Assembly: GCA_943787375.1 (NCBI GenBank)
Contig: CALSME010000001.1
Span: 245,079 to 309,078 of the forward strand
Reading direction: 5' to 3'
DNA: 64,000 nucleotides
Source: an uncultured Polaribacter sp.
Lineage (GTDB): Bacteria; Bacteroidota; Bacteroidia; Flavobacteriales; Flavobacteriaceae
Shown: one piece after another, positions 16,211-24,833 of the stretch
Layout of the letters: each line of letters opens with the position of its first letter
How positions within the stretch are numbered: the first letter of the stretch is position 1
Program-made: the position numbers and the translations under genes
The notes under the pieces: model-generated
Database searches by the model: none
What the model saw: only the letters and a program-made list of their open reading frames with translations
Told to the model about the DNA's origin: nothing

Positions 16211-16627
16211 TCAATTTAATTCTTCAATTAATATGTTTCTTTTTGAATTGAAAGTTAAAGAAACTATAGGTATTGAAAAAATATAAAAACCAACAAATTT
16301 GATTATGAAATTGATAAAAAAATACTCTGAGACATTAAAAAATGAAAAATAAATTCCCACTACGATTAAAAACAAATAAACATAAAACTGGTTATTAGTT
16401 ACATAATTTTTTATATCCACCAAACGATTTTTATTACCTTCTAAGAGTAGTGTATTCGATTTTAAATGCCAAAATTTAACGAATAATATATTTTCACCTT
16501 TTTCTAACTTTAATTCTAAAACTTCATTATTAGAGATTTTAATTTTATTATTATTGAGGTAAATGTCATATTTTATTAAAGAGTCATAAAATCTATTTTG
16601 TCTTCTTATTTTTAATATCCTATCCAT
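16211..16627 (-). CDS. Small membrane protein of unknown function, downstream partner of the 16634 gene
   Basis: A 138-residue protein. Residues 1-70 look like a small beta-rich soluble domain (RRQNRFYDSLIKYDIYLNN...ISNNEVLELKLEKGENILFVKF), resembling PEGA-like domains. Residues about 80-125 hold two to three hydrophobic segments. I do not recognise a named family. It starts 6 bases after the stop of the lipoprotein-like gene, so the two are one operon with the secreted product first. The order and topology would fit an immunity or anchoring protein, but that is speculation. Base composition is more AT-rich than the neighbours. Confidence 0.7.
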   Translation of the reverse strand: MDRILKIRRQNRFYDSLIKYDIYLNNNKIKISNNEVLELKLEKGENILFVKFWHLKSNTLLLEGNKNRLVDIKNYVTNNQFYVYLFLIVVGIYFSFFNVSEYFFINFIIKFVGFYIFSIPIVSLTFNSKRNILIEELN

Positions 16628-16633
16628 AAATTT

Positions 16634-17329
16634 TTAATTTGTAGCGCAACCACCGTCATAATTTTGTATTTGATTTTCTCTGACTAGAAGAGAAGCAGCT
16701 GCACCTGCTATAATTGAAGCGGGTGGGTTCCACCAAAACAATAAAGATGCGGTAGCATCAGCAAATATAACTTGCTGAGTAGCATCACAATCTCTTGTTT
16801 GCCTTTTATTTCTTTTAATAATTAAATTGTTTGAAACCTGTTCTGTCCATAAAAGCTTAGAATGCTCTTTGACAGAATTAAACGCGATCAACTGATCTTT
16901 ATCAATTAAACTGTAATCATATTTATTGAATTCTTCATGTCTTTGATTTGAAATAAATTCTTTTAAATTTTTATCTATAACATCTGATTTTCTTAAAATT
17001 ACAATTAATTTTTTAAAACTCTTATCATTTTTATTAGAATCGCCAAAAATATTTTTGGCATATTTTTTTATCTCTAATTTTTTGCTGAAGTACTCAGGAT
17101 ATTTTTCTGACATTATTTTATGCATCAAAACCATGTTATCTTGAGGACTATTATCTGATTCATAATCAGGATGATTTAATAATTCCAAAATAGCTTCATT
17201 GTGTAATTTTCCAAATTGCTCTGGTTGAATTTCTTGAGTTTCATTACTGCTTAAATTTTCACTATTAGTACAAGTAAAGAATGTTAAGTTCATAAATATA
17301 ACTAAGACTATTTTTGATAATTTTTTCAT
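16634..17329 (-). CDS. Putative lipoprotein with a Cys-bounded hydrophobic C-terminal module
   Basis: A 231-residue protein with an N-terminal signal ending in FFTC, so Cys20 is a possible lipidation site, though Thr at -1 is not ideal. Residues 25-170 are charged and helical. A basic stretch (KRNKRQTR) then precedes a final roughly 52-residue module with one Cys near each end (DCDATQQ and GGCATN) enclosing two hydrophobic, Ala-rich segments around WWNPP. This layout of leader, basic site and Cys-bounded amphipathic tail is bacteriocin-like in general appearance, but I know of no direct family match. It is first in a two-gene AT-rich operon. Confidence 0.7.
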   Translation of the reverse strand: MKKLSKIVLVIFMNLTFFTCTNSENLSSNETQEIQPEQFGKLHNEAILELLNHPDYESDNSPQDNMVLMHKIMSEKYPEYFSKKLEIKKYAKNIFGDSNKNDKSFKKLIVILRKSDVIDKNLKEFISNQRHEEFNKYDYSLIDKDQLIAFNSVKEHSKLLWTEQVSNNLIIKRNKRQTRDCDATQQVIFADATASLLFWWNPPASIIAGAAASLLVRENQIQNYDGGCATN

Positions 17330-17564
17330 TTCATTTTTTTTAAATTTATTAAATTATTAACATGATTTTATAAAAGTAATCTTTTTTTATTAGTAAACAA
17401 CTCATAAAAATTCCCCATTACAAATAACTTTCTTTATTTTTTATACTCCTAAACAATTGGTTTTTATGGGGGAGCGTACAAAACTATTATAAAAATATTA
17501 TTTTTTAATATAAGGTTCGAAATAAGAAATTTAGTTTTTATATAAGAGTAAGCATATTTATATT

Positions 17565-17572
17565 TAAGTTTG
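17565..17572 (+). promoter_or_regulatory. Bacteroidota-type -7 box (TAAGTTTG) very close to the trmH start
   Basis: TAAGTTTG ends only 5 bases before the first of two tandem ATG codons (17578 and 17581). If used, the transcript would begin at or next to the start codon, giving a leaderless or nearly leaderless mRNA. Confidence 0.45.
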
Positions 17573-17577
17573 TTTTT

Positions 17578-18258
17578 ATGATGGATCAAAACCTACTTGC
17601 TTATTTGGAAGGCTATTTAACGAAGAAGAGAAAAACGTTATTTAAGAAAGTTTTAGAGGACAGAACCCGACATTTTACGGTTGTTTTGGAAGACATTTTC
17701 CAGCCTCACAATGCGAGTGCTGTGGTAAGAACCTGCGATATTTTTGGGATTCAAGATGTGCATGCTATTGAGAACAAATACAACAATAAGATTTCGAGAC
17801 ACGTCGCGAAAGGTTCTCAAAAATGGCTTAGCTACAATCGCTACCGCAATGATGGAGATAATACGACAAGTTGCTTAGCTTCTTTAAAAGATAAAGGGTA
17901 TCAAATTATCGCCACCACACCGCACAATGATTCTTGTGTATTGCAAGATTTTGATGTTACCAAAAAGTCCGCCTTTGTATTTGGAGTAGAGGCAGAAGGG
18001 GTTTCGGAAACGGTAATGGAAAATGCAGATGGCTTTTTAAAAATTCCAATGGTAGGTTTTACAGAGAGTTTAAATATCTCTGTGGCTGCTGCTATTATAT
18101 TACAAGAGGTAACTTCAAAATTGAGGAATTCTGAGGTAGATTGGAAGTTGTCCGACGAAGAAAAACAAATGTTATATTTTAACTGGGTGAAAACAACCAT
18201 TAAAAATGTGGATAAGATTGAAGCCTATTATTATCAAAATTTAAAAAATATTGAATGA
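17578..18258 (+). CDS. trmH: TrmH family tRNA/rRNA 2'-O-methyltransferase
   Basis: A 226-residue SpoU/TrmH-type methyltransferase with the knotted SAM-binding fold. Visible motifs are motif 1 HNASAVVRTCDIFGI (Asn and Arg contact RNA and SAM), FGVEAEGVSE (motif 2) and GFTESLNISVAAAI (motif 3). The overall arrangement fits TrmH, which methylates G18 of tRNA, although other SpoU substrates are possible. The start is ATG 17578 or 17581. The last 4 bases overlap the next start (ATGA), showing translational coupling. Confidence 0.88.
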   Translation: MMDQNLLAYLEGYLTKKRKTLFKKVLEDRTRHFTVVLEDIFQPHNASAVVRTCDIFGIQDVHAIENKYNNKISRHVAKGSQKWLSYNRYRNDGDNTTSCLASLKDKGYQIIATTPHNDSCVLQDFDVTKKSAFVFGVEAEGVSETVMENADGFLKIPMVGFTESLNISVAAAIILQEVTSKLRNSEVDWKLSDEEKQMLYFNWVKTTIKNVDKIEAYYYQNLKNIE

Positions 18259-18845
18259 CACCTGTTGAAATTTATATAAATAAGAAAGTAGCTTGGAAAC
18301 AGGAATTAGCGCTTCTACGTTCTGTTTTTTCGGGTTTACCTTTAGAAGAAACGATTAAATGGGGGGCACCTACCTATGTTTTTAAAGGAAAAAATATTGT
18401 AGGTTTGGCTGCTTTCAAAAAGTATTGCGGTTTGTGGTTTTTTCAAGGAGTTCTCTTAAAAGATAGACAAAAAAAATTCATCAACGCGCAAGAAGGCAAA
18501 ACCAAAGCCATGAGGCAATGGCGATTTTATTCCATGGATGAAATTGATCTTCCTTTGATTAAAGAATATGTTTTAGAGGCAATGGCTCACATAGAAAATG
18601 GGAATGAGGTAAAGTTTACTAGAAATACGATCCCCTTGATAATTCCTTTAGAATTGATGCAGCGGTTGTCATCAGACAAACAACTAGAGGGTGGTTTTAA
18701 TCGTTTCTCTAAAAGCAAGCAGCATGAATTTGCAGCGTATATTTCGGCGGCCAAAAGAGTGGAAACAAAAGCGAAAAGACTTGAGAAAATTATTCCGTTA
18801 ATTCTTTCTGGTGAAGGGTTAAACGATCGGTACAAGAATGATTAG
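18255..18845 (+). CDS. YdeI/OmpD-associated family protein with DUF1801 domain
   Basis: A 196-residue cytosolic protein. Residues about 10-110 form a DUF1801 (YdhG-like) domain with ETIKWGAPTYVFKGKNIVGLAAFKKYCGLWFF. Residues about 130-190 are the YdeI/OmpD-associated C-terminal helices (FSKSKQHEFAAYISAAKRVETKAKRLEKIIPLI). Its biochemical role is unknown. It overlaps trmH by 4 bases, so it is coupled to it, and its end overlaps the convergent gene at 18842 by 4 bases. Confidence 0.85.
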   Translation: MTPVEIYINKKVAWKQELALLRSVFSGLPLEETIKWGAPTYVFKGKNIVGLAAFKKYCGLWFFQGVLLKDRQKKFINAQEGKTKAMRQWRFYSMDEIDLPLIKEYVLEAMAHIENGNEVKFTRNTIPLIIPLELMQRLSSDKQLEGGFNRFSKSKQHEFAAYISAAKRVETKAKRLEKIIPLILSGEGLNDRYKND

Positions 18846-19210
18846 TGTATCATTACTTTTTCTATGGTTGCAGTAGAATCGCAACGTTTTACTAATAGGT
18901 GAATGTTTTCTAATGCTTCGGTTCCAGTAATGTAGTATTCTCCACAGGGTTCTTTTCGTTGATCACTTTTCCCAAAGTCAACATCCCCTAGATACAAAAT
19001 GGTAGAAATCATTGCGGTATCAATGCGGTGTTGCTGCATAGATAGTTTTGCTTGTTCAGAAAACAATCGCTCTCTGATACGAAGTGTTTTAAGTGTTCTG
19101 GCATCCATTCCATAGTCAAAAGAAGCATTTTTCTTTTGCCAAAAAAAATAAACGGCAACAGATCCTAGAGATAATCCCACTAAATAATAAAAAATTCTTT
19201 TTACGAGCAT
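18842..19210 (-). CDS. DUF4258-like single-pass membrane protein
   Basis: A 122-residue protein with one N-terminal membrane segment (about residues 5-24) and a soluble domain starting FDYGMDARTLKTLRIRERLFS. It keeps a Cys in KEPCGEYYI and another in VKRCDSTATIEKV. I associate it with the DUF4258 proteins that flavobacteria encode beside alanine dehydrogenase. The function is unknown. It lies downstream of ald on the same strand, 132 bases away. Confidence 0.65.
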   Translation of the reverse strand: MLVKRIFYYLVGLSLGSVAVYFFWQKKNASFDYGMDARTLKTLRIRERLFSEQAKLSMQQHRIDTAMISTILYLGDVDFGKSDQRKEPCGEYYITGTEALENIHLLVKRCDSTATIEKVMIH

Positions 19211-19342
19211 TGTTGAATATTGAAATGCAAATTTATGGAAAAGGAGTTGTTTTATTCAGCAATTTACAACTTATTTCTTTGTGTTTTAGGACAGATTTTT
19301 CTGTTATTTATCGCTTCTGCTAGCGAAATTCAGATGTTTTTT

Positions 19343-20539
19343 TTAAGAGATTAACAAGTTAATATCTCTAAAAGGAAGATCAAACCAATCTGCTACGGTT
19401 CTATTGGTAAGCACTCCATGATAAAAATACAAACCATTTCTTAAGCTTTTGTCGTAACGAGCGGAATTTTCAAATCCACCTTCCTCAGCAATGTTCAGTA
19501 GATATGGGGTAAAAATGTTGCTTATAGAAACCGATGCAGTTCTTGCATAACGTGCAGGAATATTTGGTACACAATAATGCACAACGCCATGTTTGATAAA
19601 ACTGGGTGCATTGTGCGTTGTAATGTTAGATGTTTCGAAACAGCCCCCTCTGTCTATACTAACATCCACAATAACAGCCCCTTCTTTCATGTTTTTAATC
19701 ATTGACTCTGTAGCAATAATCGGAGATCTATTTCTCCCTCTGATTGCGCCAATGGCCACGTCGCATCGCATTAATGCTTTGGCGAGTGATTTTGGTTGTA
19801 AGGTAGATGTATATATTGGTGCGTTTAAGCACTGTTGCAATCTTCTTAATTTGGTAATTGAATTGTCAAAAACTTTTACTCTTGCACCGAGACCTATAGC
19901 AGTTCTAGCAGCAAACTCTCCAACAGTACCAGCACCTAGGATGACGACACTTGTAGGGGGAACACCTCCAATATTTCCAAAGAGCAATCCATTTCCTTTG
20001 TTTACACCACTCATCAATTCACCAGCAATTAAAACAGAAGCAGTTCCTGCAATCTCACTCAGTGATTTTACAATTGGATAGGCTCCTTCTTCATCTTTAA
20101 TGTAGTCAAAAGCAATAGCAGTAATCCTTTTCTTTGCTAAACTTTCGAAATAGTGTTTGTTTTGTGTTTTTAATTGTAGCGAAGAAATTAAAATTGCCTG
20201 CGGATTCATATACTCAATTTCATCTTCTGATGGCGGTGCTACTTTTAAAATAATTGAACATTTAAAAGCTTCTTCCGTATTGTAGGAAATTTTTGCTCCT
20301 GCATCTGCATATTGTTTGTCGCTATAGTTTGCGCCATCTCCCGCACCAGTTTCAACCACAATTCGATGCCCATGAACTGTAAAAGCAGCTACGGCGTCAG
20401 GCGTTAGACAAACCCTTTTTTCACCTAAGTAAGTTTCTTTTGGCAGTCCAATAAATAAAGATCCTTTTCTTTTTTTTATTTCTAACATTTCTGTTTGCGG
20501 CAACAATTCTTCTTTGCTGAATGGAGAAAATGAACTCAT
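19343..20539 (-). CDS. ald: Alanine dehydrogenase
   Basis: A 398-residue enzyme of the alanine dehydrogenase/transhydrogenase N-terminal family, converting L-alanine and NAD+ to pyruvate, ammonia and NADH. Visible features are the N-terminal GLPKETYLGEKRVCLTPDAV block, the NAD-binding VVILGAGTVGEFAARTAIGLGARV motif, and the C-terminal VDVSIDRGGCFETS segment. A 30-residue N-terminal extension before the conserved core is usual in Bacteroidota. It starts 5 bases after tsaE, so they form one operon. Confidence 0.92.
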   Translation of the reverse strand: MSSFSPFSKEELLPQTEMLEIKKRKGSLFIGLPKETYLGEKRVCLTPDAVAAFTVHGHRIVVETGAGDGANYSDKQYADAGAKISYNTEEAFKCSIILKVAPPSEDEIEYMNPQAILISSLQLKTQNKHYFESLAKKRITAIAFDYIKDEEGAYPIVKSLSEIAGTASVLIAGELMSGVNKGNGLLFGNIGGVPPTSVVILGAGTVGEFAARTAIGLGARVKVFDNSITKLRRLQQCLNAPIYTSTLQPKSLAKALMRCDVAIGAIRGRNRSPIIATESMIKNMKEGAVIVDVSIDRGGCFETSNITTHNAPSFIKHGVVHYCVPNIPARYARTASVSISNIFTPYLLNIAEEGGFENSARYDKSLRNGLYFYHGVLTNRTVADWFDLPFRDINLLIS

Positions 20540-20544
20540 AAAAT

Positions 20545-20952
20545 TTAGGTTAATTGAATGTTACGCTGTCCATTTTCTAAAATAGATAGATGAATTTGAA
20601 CTGCCTCTAAAGGTAGTAAATTTTCTATGTTTTCTGGCCATTCAATTAAACACCATTTATTTCGATATAAATATTCTTCAATACCCATATCTAAAGCTTC
20701 CTCTTCATTTGTAATTCTATAAAAATCAAAATGAAAAACAACTTCATTTGTAGTTGTGTGGTATTCATTTACCAATGAGAAAGTAGGAGAGGATACCCTA
20801 TCTTGAACTCCTAAAATAGTGCAAATTTCTTTAATTAAAGTTGTTTTACCAACCCCCATTTCTCCCCGAAATAAGAGAGTCTTATGTTCTGATATCGCAA
20901 TCACTTCTTTTGCAATGGTGATTAAATCGTTTAAAGAATACGTTTTGTTCAT
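20545..20952 (-). CDS. tsaE: tRNA threonylcarbamoyladenosine biosynthesis ATPase TsaE
   Basis: A 135-residue P-loop protein with Walker A GEMGVGKTTL, then VSSPTFSLVNEY, the typical switch-like TsaE segment, and the Walker-B-like FHFDFYR. It supports TsaB/TsaD in making the essential t6A37 modification of ANN-decoding tRNAs. It is normal length and lies 5 bases upstream of ald. In many flavobacteria porX, tsaE and ald are adjacent; here a DUF1287 gene stands between porX and tsaE. Confidence 0.93.
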   Translation of the reverse strand: MNKTYSLNDLITIAKEVIAISEHKTLLFRGEMGVGKTTLIKEICTILGVQDRVSSPTFSLVNEYHTTTNEVVFHFDFYRITNEEEALDMGIEEYLYRNKWCLIEWPENIENLLPLEAVQIHLSILENGQRNIQLT

Positions 20953-21014
20953 CTTACAAAAATAGGAAACCTAATAGGGTTTTAAAACCTGAGAGTTGAT
21001 TTTTTGCAACTATT

Positions 21015-21587
21015 TTAAAACTGATAGTGCCCGATGATCTTATAATCAAACAAACAGTCTTGTATAATTTGGCCAGAACCGATATTATGAACGATTAAAA
21101 AACGTTTGCCATCTTTCGATTTCTTATTTACAACCATACCTGTATGGGTAATGCCTCTTCCTAAGCTCCAGCAAATAATATCTCCAGGTACATAATCCTT
21201 TGGATTTTTTGTAATTGCCTTTACGGTACCTTTTCTTGAGAAAAAAGTCATCAGATTTCGAACTCTTCGATGATCAATATTCGTGTCGGGTTTCTTTAAA
21301 CCCCATAATTTAGGGTAGAGCTCAAAGTATTGTTTCATGTCTTCATGAACCTCTTTTTGTAAATCAATCCCAATTTTTCTAAAAGTCCTTATGACAACGT
21401 CGGTGCATACGCCTATTTTTTTAGGTACATCTCCGTTGGGGTAATCAATAACAATATAACTCGGATCATAAACAACAGGATCATTGGTGAGCATTAAAGC
21501 AGCATTTGATAGCCTTTCTTGTCTGGTTTGTGAAAAATGGATTGTAACAAAAAATAAAAAAAGTAATAATAGAGCGATTTTTTTCAT
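21015..21587 (-). CDS. DUF1287 protein (NlpC/P60-like amidase fold), exported
   Basis: A 190-residue protein with a signal peptide (MKKIALLLLFLFFVTIHFSQ) and a DUF1287 domain: CTDVVIRTFRKIGIDLQKEVHEDM, where Cys is the likely nucleophile, then DHRRVRNLMTFF, YVPGDIICWSLGRGITHTGMVV with the candidate catalytic His, and IVHNIGSGQIIQ. The family is related to NlpC/P60 papain-like peptidases and is likely periplasmic. The substrate is unknown; cell-wall peptides are a reasonable guess. It lies between porX and tsaE on the same strand. Confidence 0.85.
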   Translation of the reverse strand: MKKIALLLLFLFFVTIHFSQTRQERLSNAALMLTNDPVVYDPSYIVIDYPNGDVPKKIGVCTDVVIRTFRKIGIDLQKEVHEDMKQYFELYPKLWGLKKPDTNIDHRRVRNLMTFFSRKGTVKAITKNPKDYVPGDIICWSLGRGITHTGMVVNKKSKDGKRFLIVHNIGSGQIIQDCLFDYKIIGHYQF

Positions 21588-21724
21588 GTCAGATTGATTA
21601 AAAATGAGTTCTTAGAAACCTTGCTTTCACTAAAATGAATGCGTCTTGATAAAGTTACTGATTTTTTTACATTCTACAAACTCTGCCAAAATCTACTTTT
21701 ATTAAAAGTACTGTTATTCAAAAC

Positions 21725-21847
21725 TCAATTTTTGACTACTATTGTAATCTGTTCATTGTTAAAAATAGGGATCTTAGGACATTTATATGTATCCTTTTCG
21801 GTTCCGTTTTTCAGGCAAACTGCCAGTGGTTTTTCAATCGTATTCAT
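21725..21847 (-). CDS. Possible 40-residue small protein between porX and DUF1287
   Basis: An open frame starts with ATG at 21847, preceded by a GAGGTG stretch that could act as a ribosome site. It encodes 40 residues with two Cys (about residues 11 and 23: AVCLKNG and YKCPKI) and a V/I-rich end. It lies in the 299-base gap 21588-21886, in the same direction as porX and the DUF1287 gene. I know no family for it, and it may be chance or the remnant of a larger gene. Nothing else is evident in this gap. Confidence 0.25.
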   Translation of the reverse strand: MNTIEKPLAVCLKNGTEKDTYKCPKIPIFNNEQITIVVKN

Positions 21848-21886
21848 TATGAACACCTCAATCGATTTAAAATAAAAAAAAAGAAG

Positions 21887-23434
21887 CTATTTTGGGCTAT
21901 AAATGACACATGGAATAATTACTTCTTCCAAAGAAATTCCTCCATGTTGATAGGAGTTTTTGTAATATTTTACAAAATGATTGAAATTGTTTGGATACGC
22001 AAAAAACAAATTCTCTTTGGCAAAGATAAAGGGACTATTCATTGCAATAGTGGGTAAGAAAATATCTTTCGGATTCCTTACTGCATATACGTCTTTTTCT
22101 TCATAAGAAATACTCCTTCCTGTTTTATAACGGAGGTTCGAACTGATGTTTTTATCACCAATTACTTTAGAGGGGGTTTTACAGTTAATGGTTCCGTGAT
22201 CTGTAGTGATAATTAATTTTTGACCTAATAATTGGGCTTTTTGTATGATTTCAAATAATGGAGAATTTTTAAACCAACTGAGTGTTAAAGATCGATATGC
22301 TTTGTCGTCACCAGCCAATTCTTTGATGACTTCCATTTCTGTTTTAGAGTGGGAAAGTATGTCCACAAAATTATAGACCACAGCAGTCAGATTGTTTTGC
22401 TTAGTACCATTATAATTGTCTGCCAATTCTTTTCCGTTTTTTAAGGAAGTAATTTTGTAGTATTCATGCTTAATGTCTAATCCTAAGCGTTTTATTTGTG
22501 CTGTTAAAAACTCATTTTCAAAGAGGTTCATGCCTCCTTCATCGGTGTCGTTTTTCCATAAATTGGGATGTTTTTTTTCCATTTCTGAAGGCATCAATCC
22601 AGAAAAAATGGCATTCCTTGCATATTGAGTTGCTGTTGGTAGGATTGAAAAATAAGAATGTTCCTCTTCTTTTTTATAATGATTGTTAATTATTGGCTCT
22701 AAGATTCGATATTGATCATAGCGAAGATTATCTACAATAACCCATAAAACACCCTGCTTTTTACTTAATTCGGGCGCTATATAATCTTTAAATAATGTGT
22801 GTGAAAAAGTAGGCTTGTTATGTGCAGTAAGAAAATCTGCATAATTTTTTTTAATAAATTTAAAGAACTGTGTATTGGCTTCTTGTTTTTGACTTTCTAA
22901 AATACCCAACATTCCTGGGTCACTAATATTTTCTAATTCTAATTCCCAGTGAATGAGTTTTTTATACAGATCAATCCAATCCTCGTAAGAATTGACCATT
23001 GCCAAATCCATTGTGATTTTTCGAAATTCTTGCTGATAATTGGAAGTTGTTTTTTCAGAAACGAGCCGCGAATGATCTAAATTTTTCTTTAATGTAAGTA
23101 AGATTTGATTGGGATTTACGGGTTTAATTAAGTAGTCCGTAATTTTAGAACCAATCGCCTCCTCCATAATATATTCTTCTTCGCTTTTTGTAATCATTAC
23201 AATCGGCAAATTTGGCTGTTTTTGTTTAATTTCAGAAAGTGTTGCTAATCCAGAAAGTCCAGGCATGTTTTCATCTAAAAAAACAATATCAAAATTTTTA
23301 TCGTCTACTAAATTTATTGCATCGGCACCATTAGTACAACGGGTTACCTCATAGTTTTTTCGTTCTAAAAATAGAATGTGTGGCTTCAATAAATCTATTT
23401 CATCATCTACCCATAAAATTTGTATCGTTGTCAT
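21887..23434 (-). CDS. porX: PorX, T9SS response regulator with PglZ/alkaline-phosphatase-like domain
   Basis: A 515-residue two-domain regulator. Residues 1-120 are a REC receiver: acidic pair D10-D11, phospho-acceptor D54 in FLDENMPG, and the K of LIKPVNP. Residues about 200-515 are a PglZ-like alkaline phosphatase domain with WVIVDNLRYDQY (metal-binding Asp), LPTATQYARNAIFSG (Thr nucleophile region), TTDHGTINC and the final YQHGGISLEEVIIP. PorX works with histidine kinase PorY and sigma factor SigP to control T9SS genes in Porphyromonas, and has oligonucleotide phosphodiesterase activity. Two T9SS cargo proteins are encoded in this window, at 7258 and 52128. Confidence 0.94.
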   Translation of the reverse strand: MTTIQILWVDDEIDLLKPHILFLERKNYEVTRCTNGADAINLVDDKNFDIVFLDENMPGLSGLATLSEIKQKQPNLPIVMITKSEEEYIMEEAIGSKITDYLIKPVNPNQILLTLKKNLDHSRLVSEKTTSNYQQEFRKITMDLAMVNSYEDWIDLYKKLIHWELELENISDPGMLGILESQKQEANTQFFKFIKKNYADFLTAHNKPTFSHTLFKDYIAPELSKKQGVLWVIVDNLRYDQYRILEPIINNHYKKEEEHSYFSILPTATQYARNAIFSGLMPSEMEKKHPNLWKNDTDEGGMNLFENEFLTAQIKRLGLDIKHEYYKITSLKNGKELADNYNGTKQNNLTAVVYNFVDILSHSKTEMEVIKELAGDDKAYRSLTLSWFKNSPLFEIIQKAQLLGQKLIITTDHGTINCKTPSKVIGDKNISSNLRYKTGRSISYEEKDVYAVRNPKDIFLPTIAMNSPFIFAKENLFFAYPNNFNHFVKYYKNSYQHGGISLEEVIIPCVIYSPK

Positions 23435-23574
23435 AAGCTCTCAATTTAAAACTATACGATAAAAGTATTCAATTGTTTCAGGTTTCTCTGCTTTAAAATG
23501 ATAAAATATTGCCAATAAAATTAAGTTTTAAACTATTGTTTGTATTTTGCCATAGAATCAACTGAATTACAACA

Positions 23575-24810
23575 TTGAAATCAAATAAATTAAAAATTTT
23601 AAACGATCCTATTTACGGATTTATGAATATTCCAAATTCATTATTATTCGATATTATAGAGCATCCCTACTTTCAAAGATTGCGAAGAGTTTCACAAATG
23701 GGTTTTTCTAACATGGTATATCCAGGGGCAAATCACACTCGTTTTCATCATGCAATTGGTTGTTTGCATCTAATGCAAAAAGCAGTACAGGTATTGCGTT
23801 TCAAAGAAATTGAAATTTCTAATGACGAAGCAAATGCTTTATACATTGCCATATTGTTACATGATATTGGTCATGGTGCTTTCTCTCATGCATTGGAACA
23901 TAGTATTGTTGATGGGATTTCTCATGAAGAAATATCTCTGAAATTTATGAAAAAATTGAATATAGAATTTGACGGTCAACTTACAATGGCAATACGTGTT
24001 TTCGAAGGAAAGTATCCCCGTAAATTTCTAAATCAGTTAATTTCCAGTCAATTAGATATTGATCGGTTGGATTATTTAAAAAGAGATAGTTTTTATTCAG
24101 GGGTTGCCGAAGGGAATATTTCCTCGGAAAGATTAATCGCAATGATTCATGTTGTAAACGATGAGTTGGTCATCGAACAAAAAGGAATTTATTCTGTAGA
24201 GAAATTTCTGATTGCACGTAGGCTAATGTATTGGCAAGTATATTTGCATAAAACGGGGTTGTCTGCAGAGAACATGTTGGTAAATGTTTTAAGAAGAGCA
24301 AAAGAATTGTCTCAAAAAGGCGAGCGCTTGTTTGCAAGCAAAGCATTGACCTATTTTTTGACGACCAAGATTACAAAAGAAAACTTTACAGATGAAACTT
24401 TAAAAATATTTTCTAAGTTAGATGATTATGATATTCTGTCAGCCATTAAAGAATGGACCGATAGTACAGACAAAGTACTTTCTTTATTGTCGAAAATGAT
24501 AGTTGATCGAAATTTATTAAAAGTTGAAATACAACAAACGCATTTTTCTGAGGCAGATATTGATGCTAAAATTTCTGAGCTAAAATCGACGATGAATTTA
24601 TCAGATAGTGAAGCCCGTTATTTCGTGTTTCAAAAGCAAATTCAAAATCAGGCTTACAATCCGTCAATGCCAATTAAGATTTTAAATAAAAATGGAGCAT
24701 TAAAAGATATTGCAAAAGCATCCGACCAATTAAATTTGCAAGCCTTAAGTAAACCCGTAATTAAATACTTTGTTTGCTATCCAAAGCAAATGAAATTAGC
24801 CCAATCCTAA
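23575..24810 (+). CDS. HD-domain phosphohydrolase (dNTPase-like, YwfO type)
   Basis: A 411-residue protein of the HD superfamily: an N-terminal [10 protein letters not shown] block, [14 protein letters not shown] (first metal His), and [16 protein letters not shown] (HD plus further His), then [16 protein letters not shown], as in SAMHD1/dGTPase-like bacterial enzymes. It probably hydrolyses (d)NTPs; the substrate is not certain. The start appears to be TTG 23575, because the conserved block begins a few residues later and no ATG precedes it. It lies just upstream of lpxD, its usual neighbour in flavobacteria. Confidence 0.88.
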   Translation: MKSNKLKILNDPIYGFMNIPNSLLFDIIEHPYFQRLRRVSQMGFSNMVYPGANHTRFHHAIGCLHLMQKAVQVLRFKEIEISNDEANALYIAILLHDIGHGAFSHALEHSIVDGISHEEISLKFMKKLNIEFDGQLTMAIRVFEGKYPRKFLNQLISSQLDIDRLDYLKRDSFYSGVAEGNISSERLIAMIHVVNDELVIEQKGIYSVEKFLIARRLMYWQVYLHKTGLSAENMLVNVLRRAKELSQKGERLFASKALTYFLTTKITKENFTDETLKIFSKLDDYDILSAIKEWTDSTDKVLSLLSKMIVDRNLLKVEIQQTHFSEADIDAKISELKSTMNLSDSEARYFVFQKQIQNQAYNPSMPIKILNKNGALKDIAKASDQLNLQALSKPVIKYFVCYPKQMKLAQS

Positions 24811-24819
24811 GAAATTTTA

Positions 24820-24827
24820 TATTTTTG
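24820..24827 (+). promoter_or_regulatory. Bacteroidota-type -7 box (TATTTTTG) before lpxD
   Basis: TATTTTTG matches TAnnTTTG and ends 6 bases before the lpxD ATG at 24834, implying a very short leader. It also excludes the longer in-frame extension that begins at 24774. Confidence 0.5.
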
Positions 24828-24833
24828 CACCTT

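Noticed and set aside
21639..21875. 78-residue + frame in the porX/DUF1287 spacer
   Set aside because: The sequence has no family features, and the minus-strand frame at 21725-21847 in gene direction is slightly more plausible; neither is convincing.
24774..24833. Upstream extension of lpxD by 20 codons
   Set aside because: It overlaps the HD-protein gene end and the TATTTTTG box, and the family begins at MKFTAEQ.
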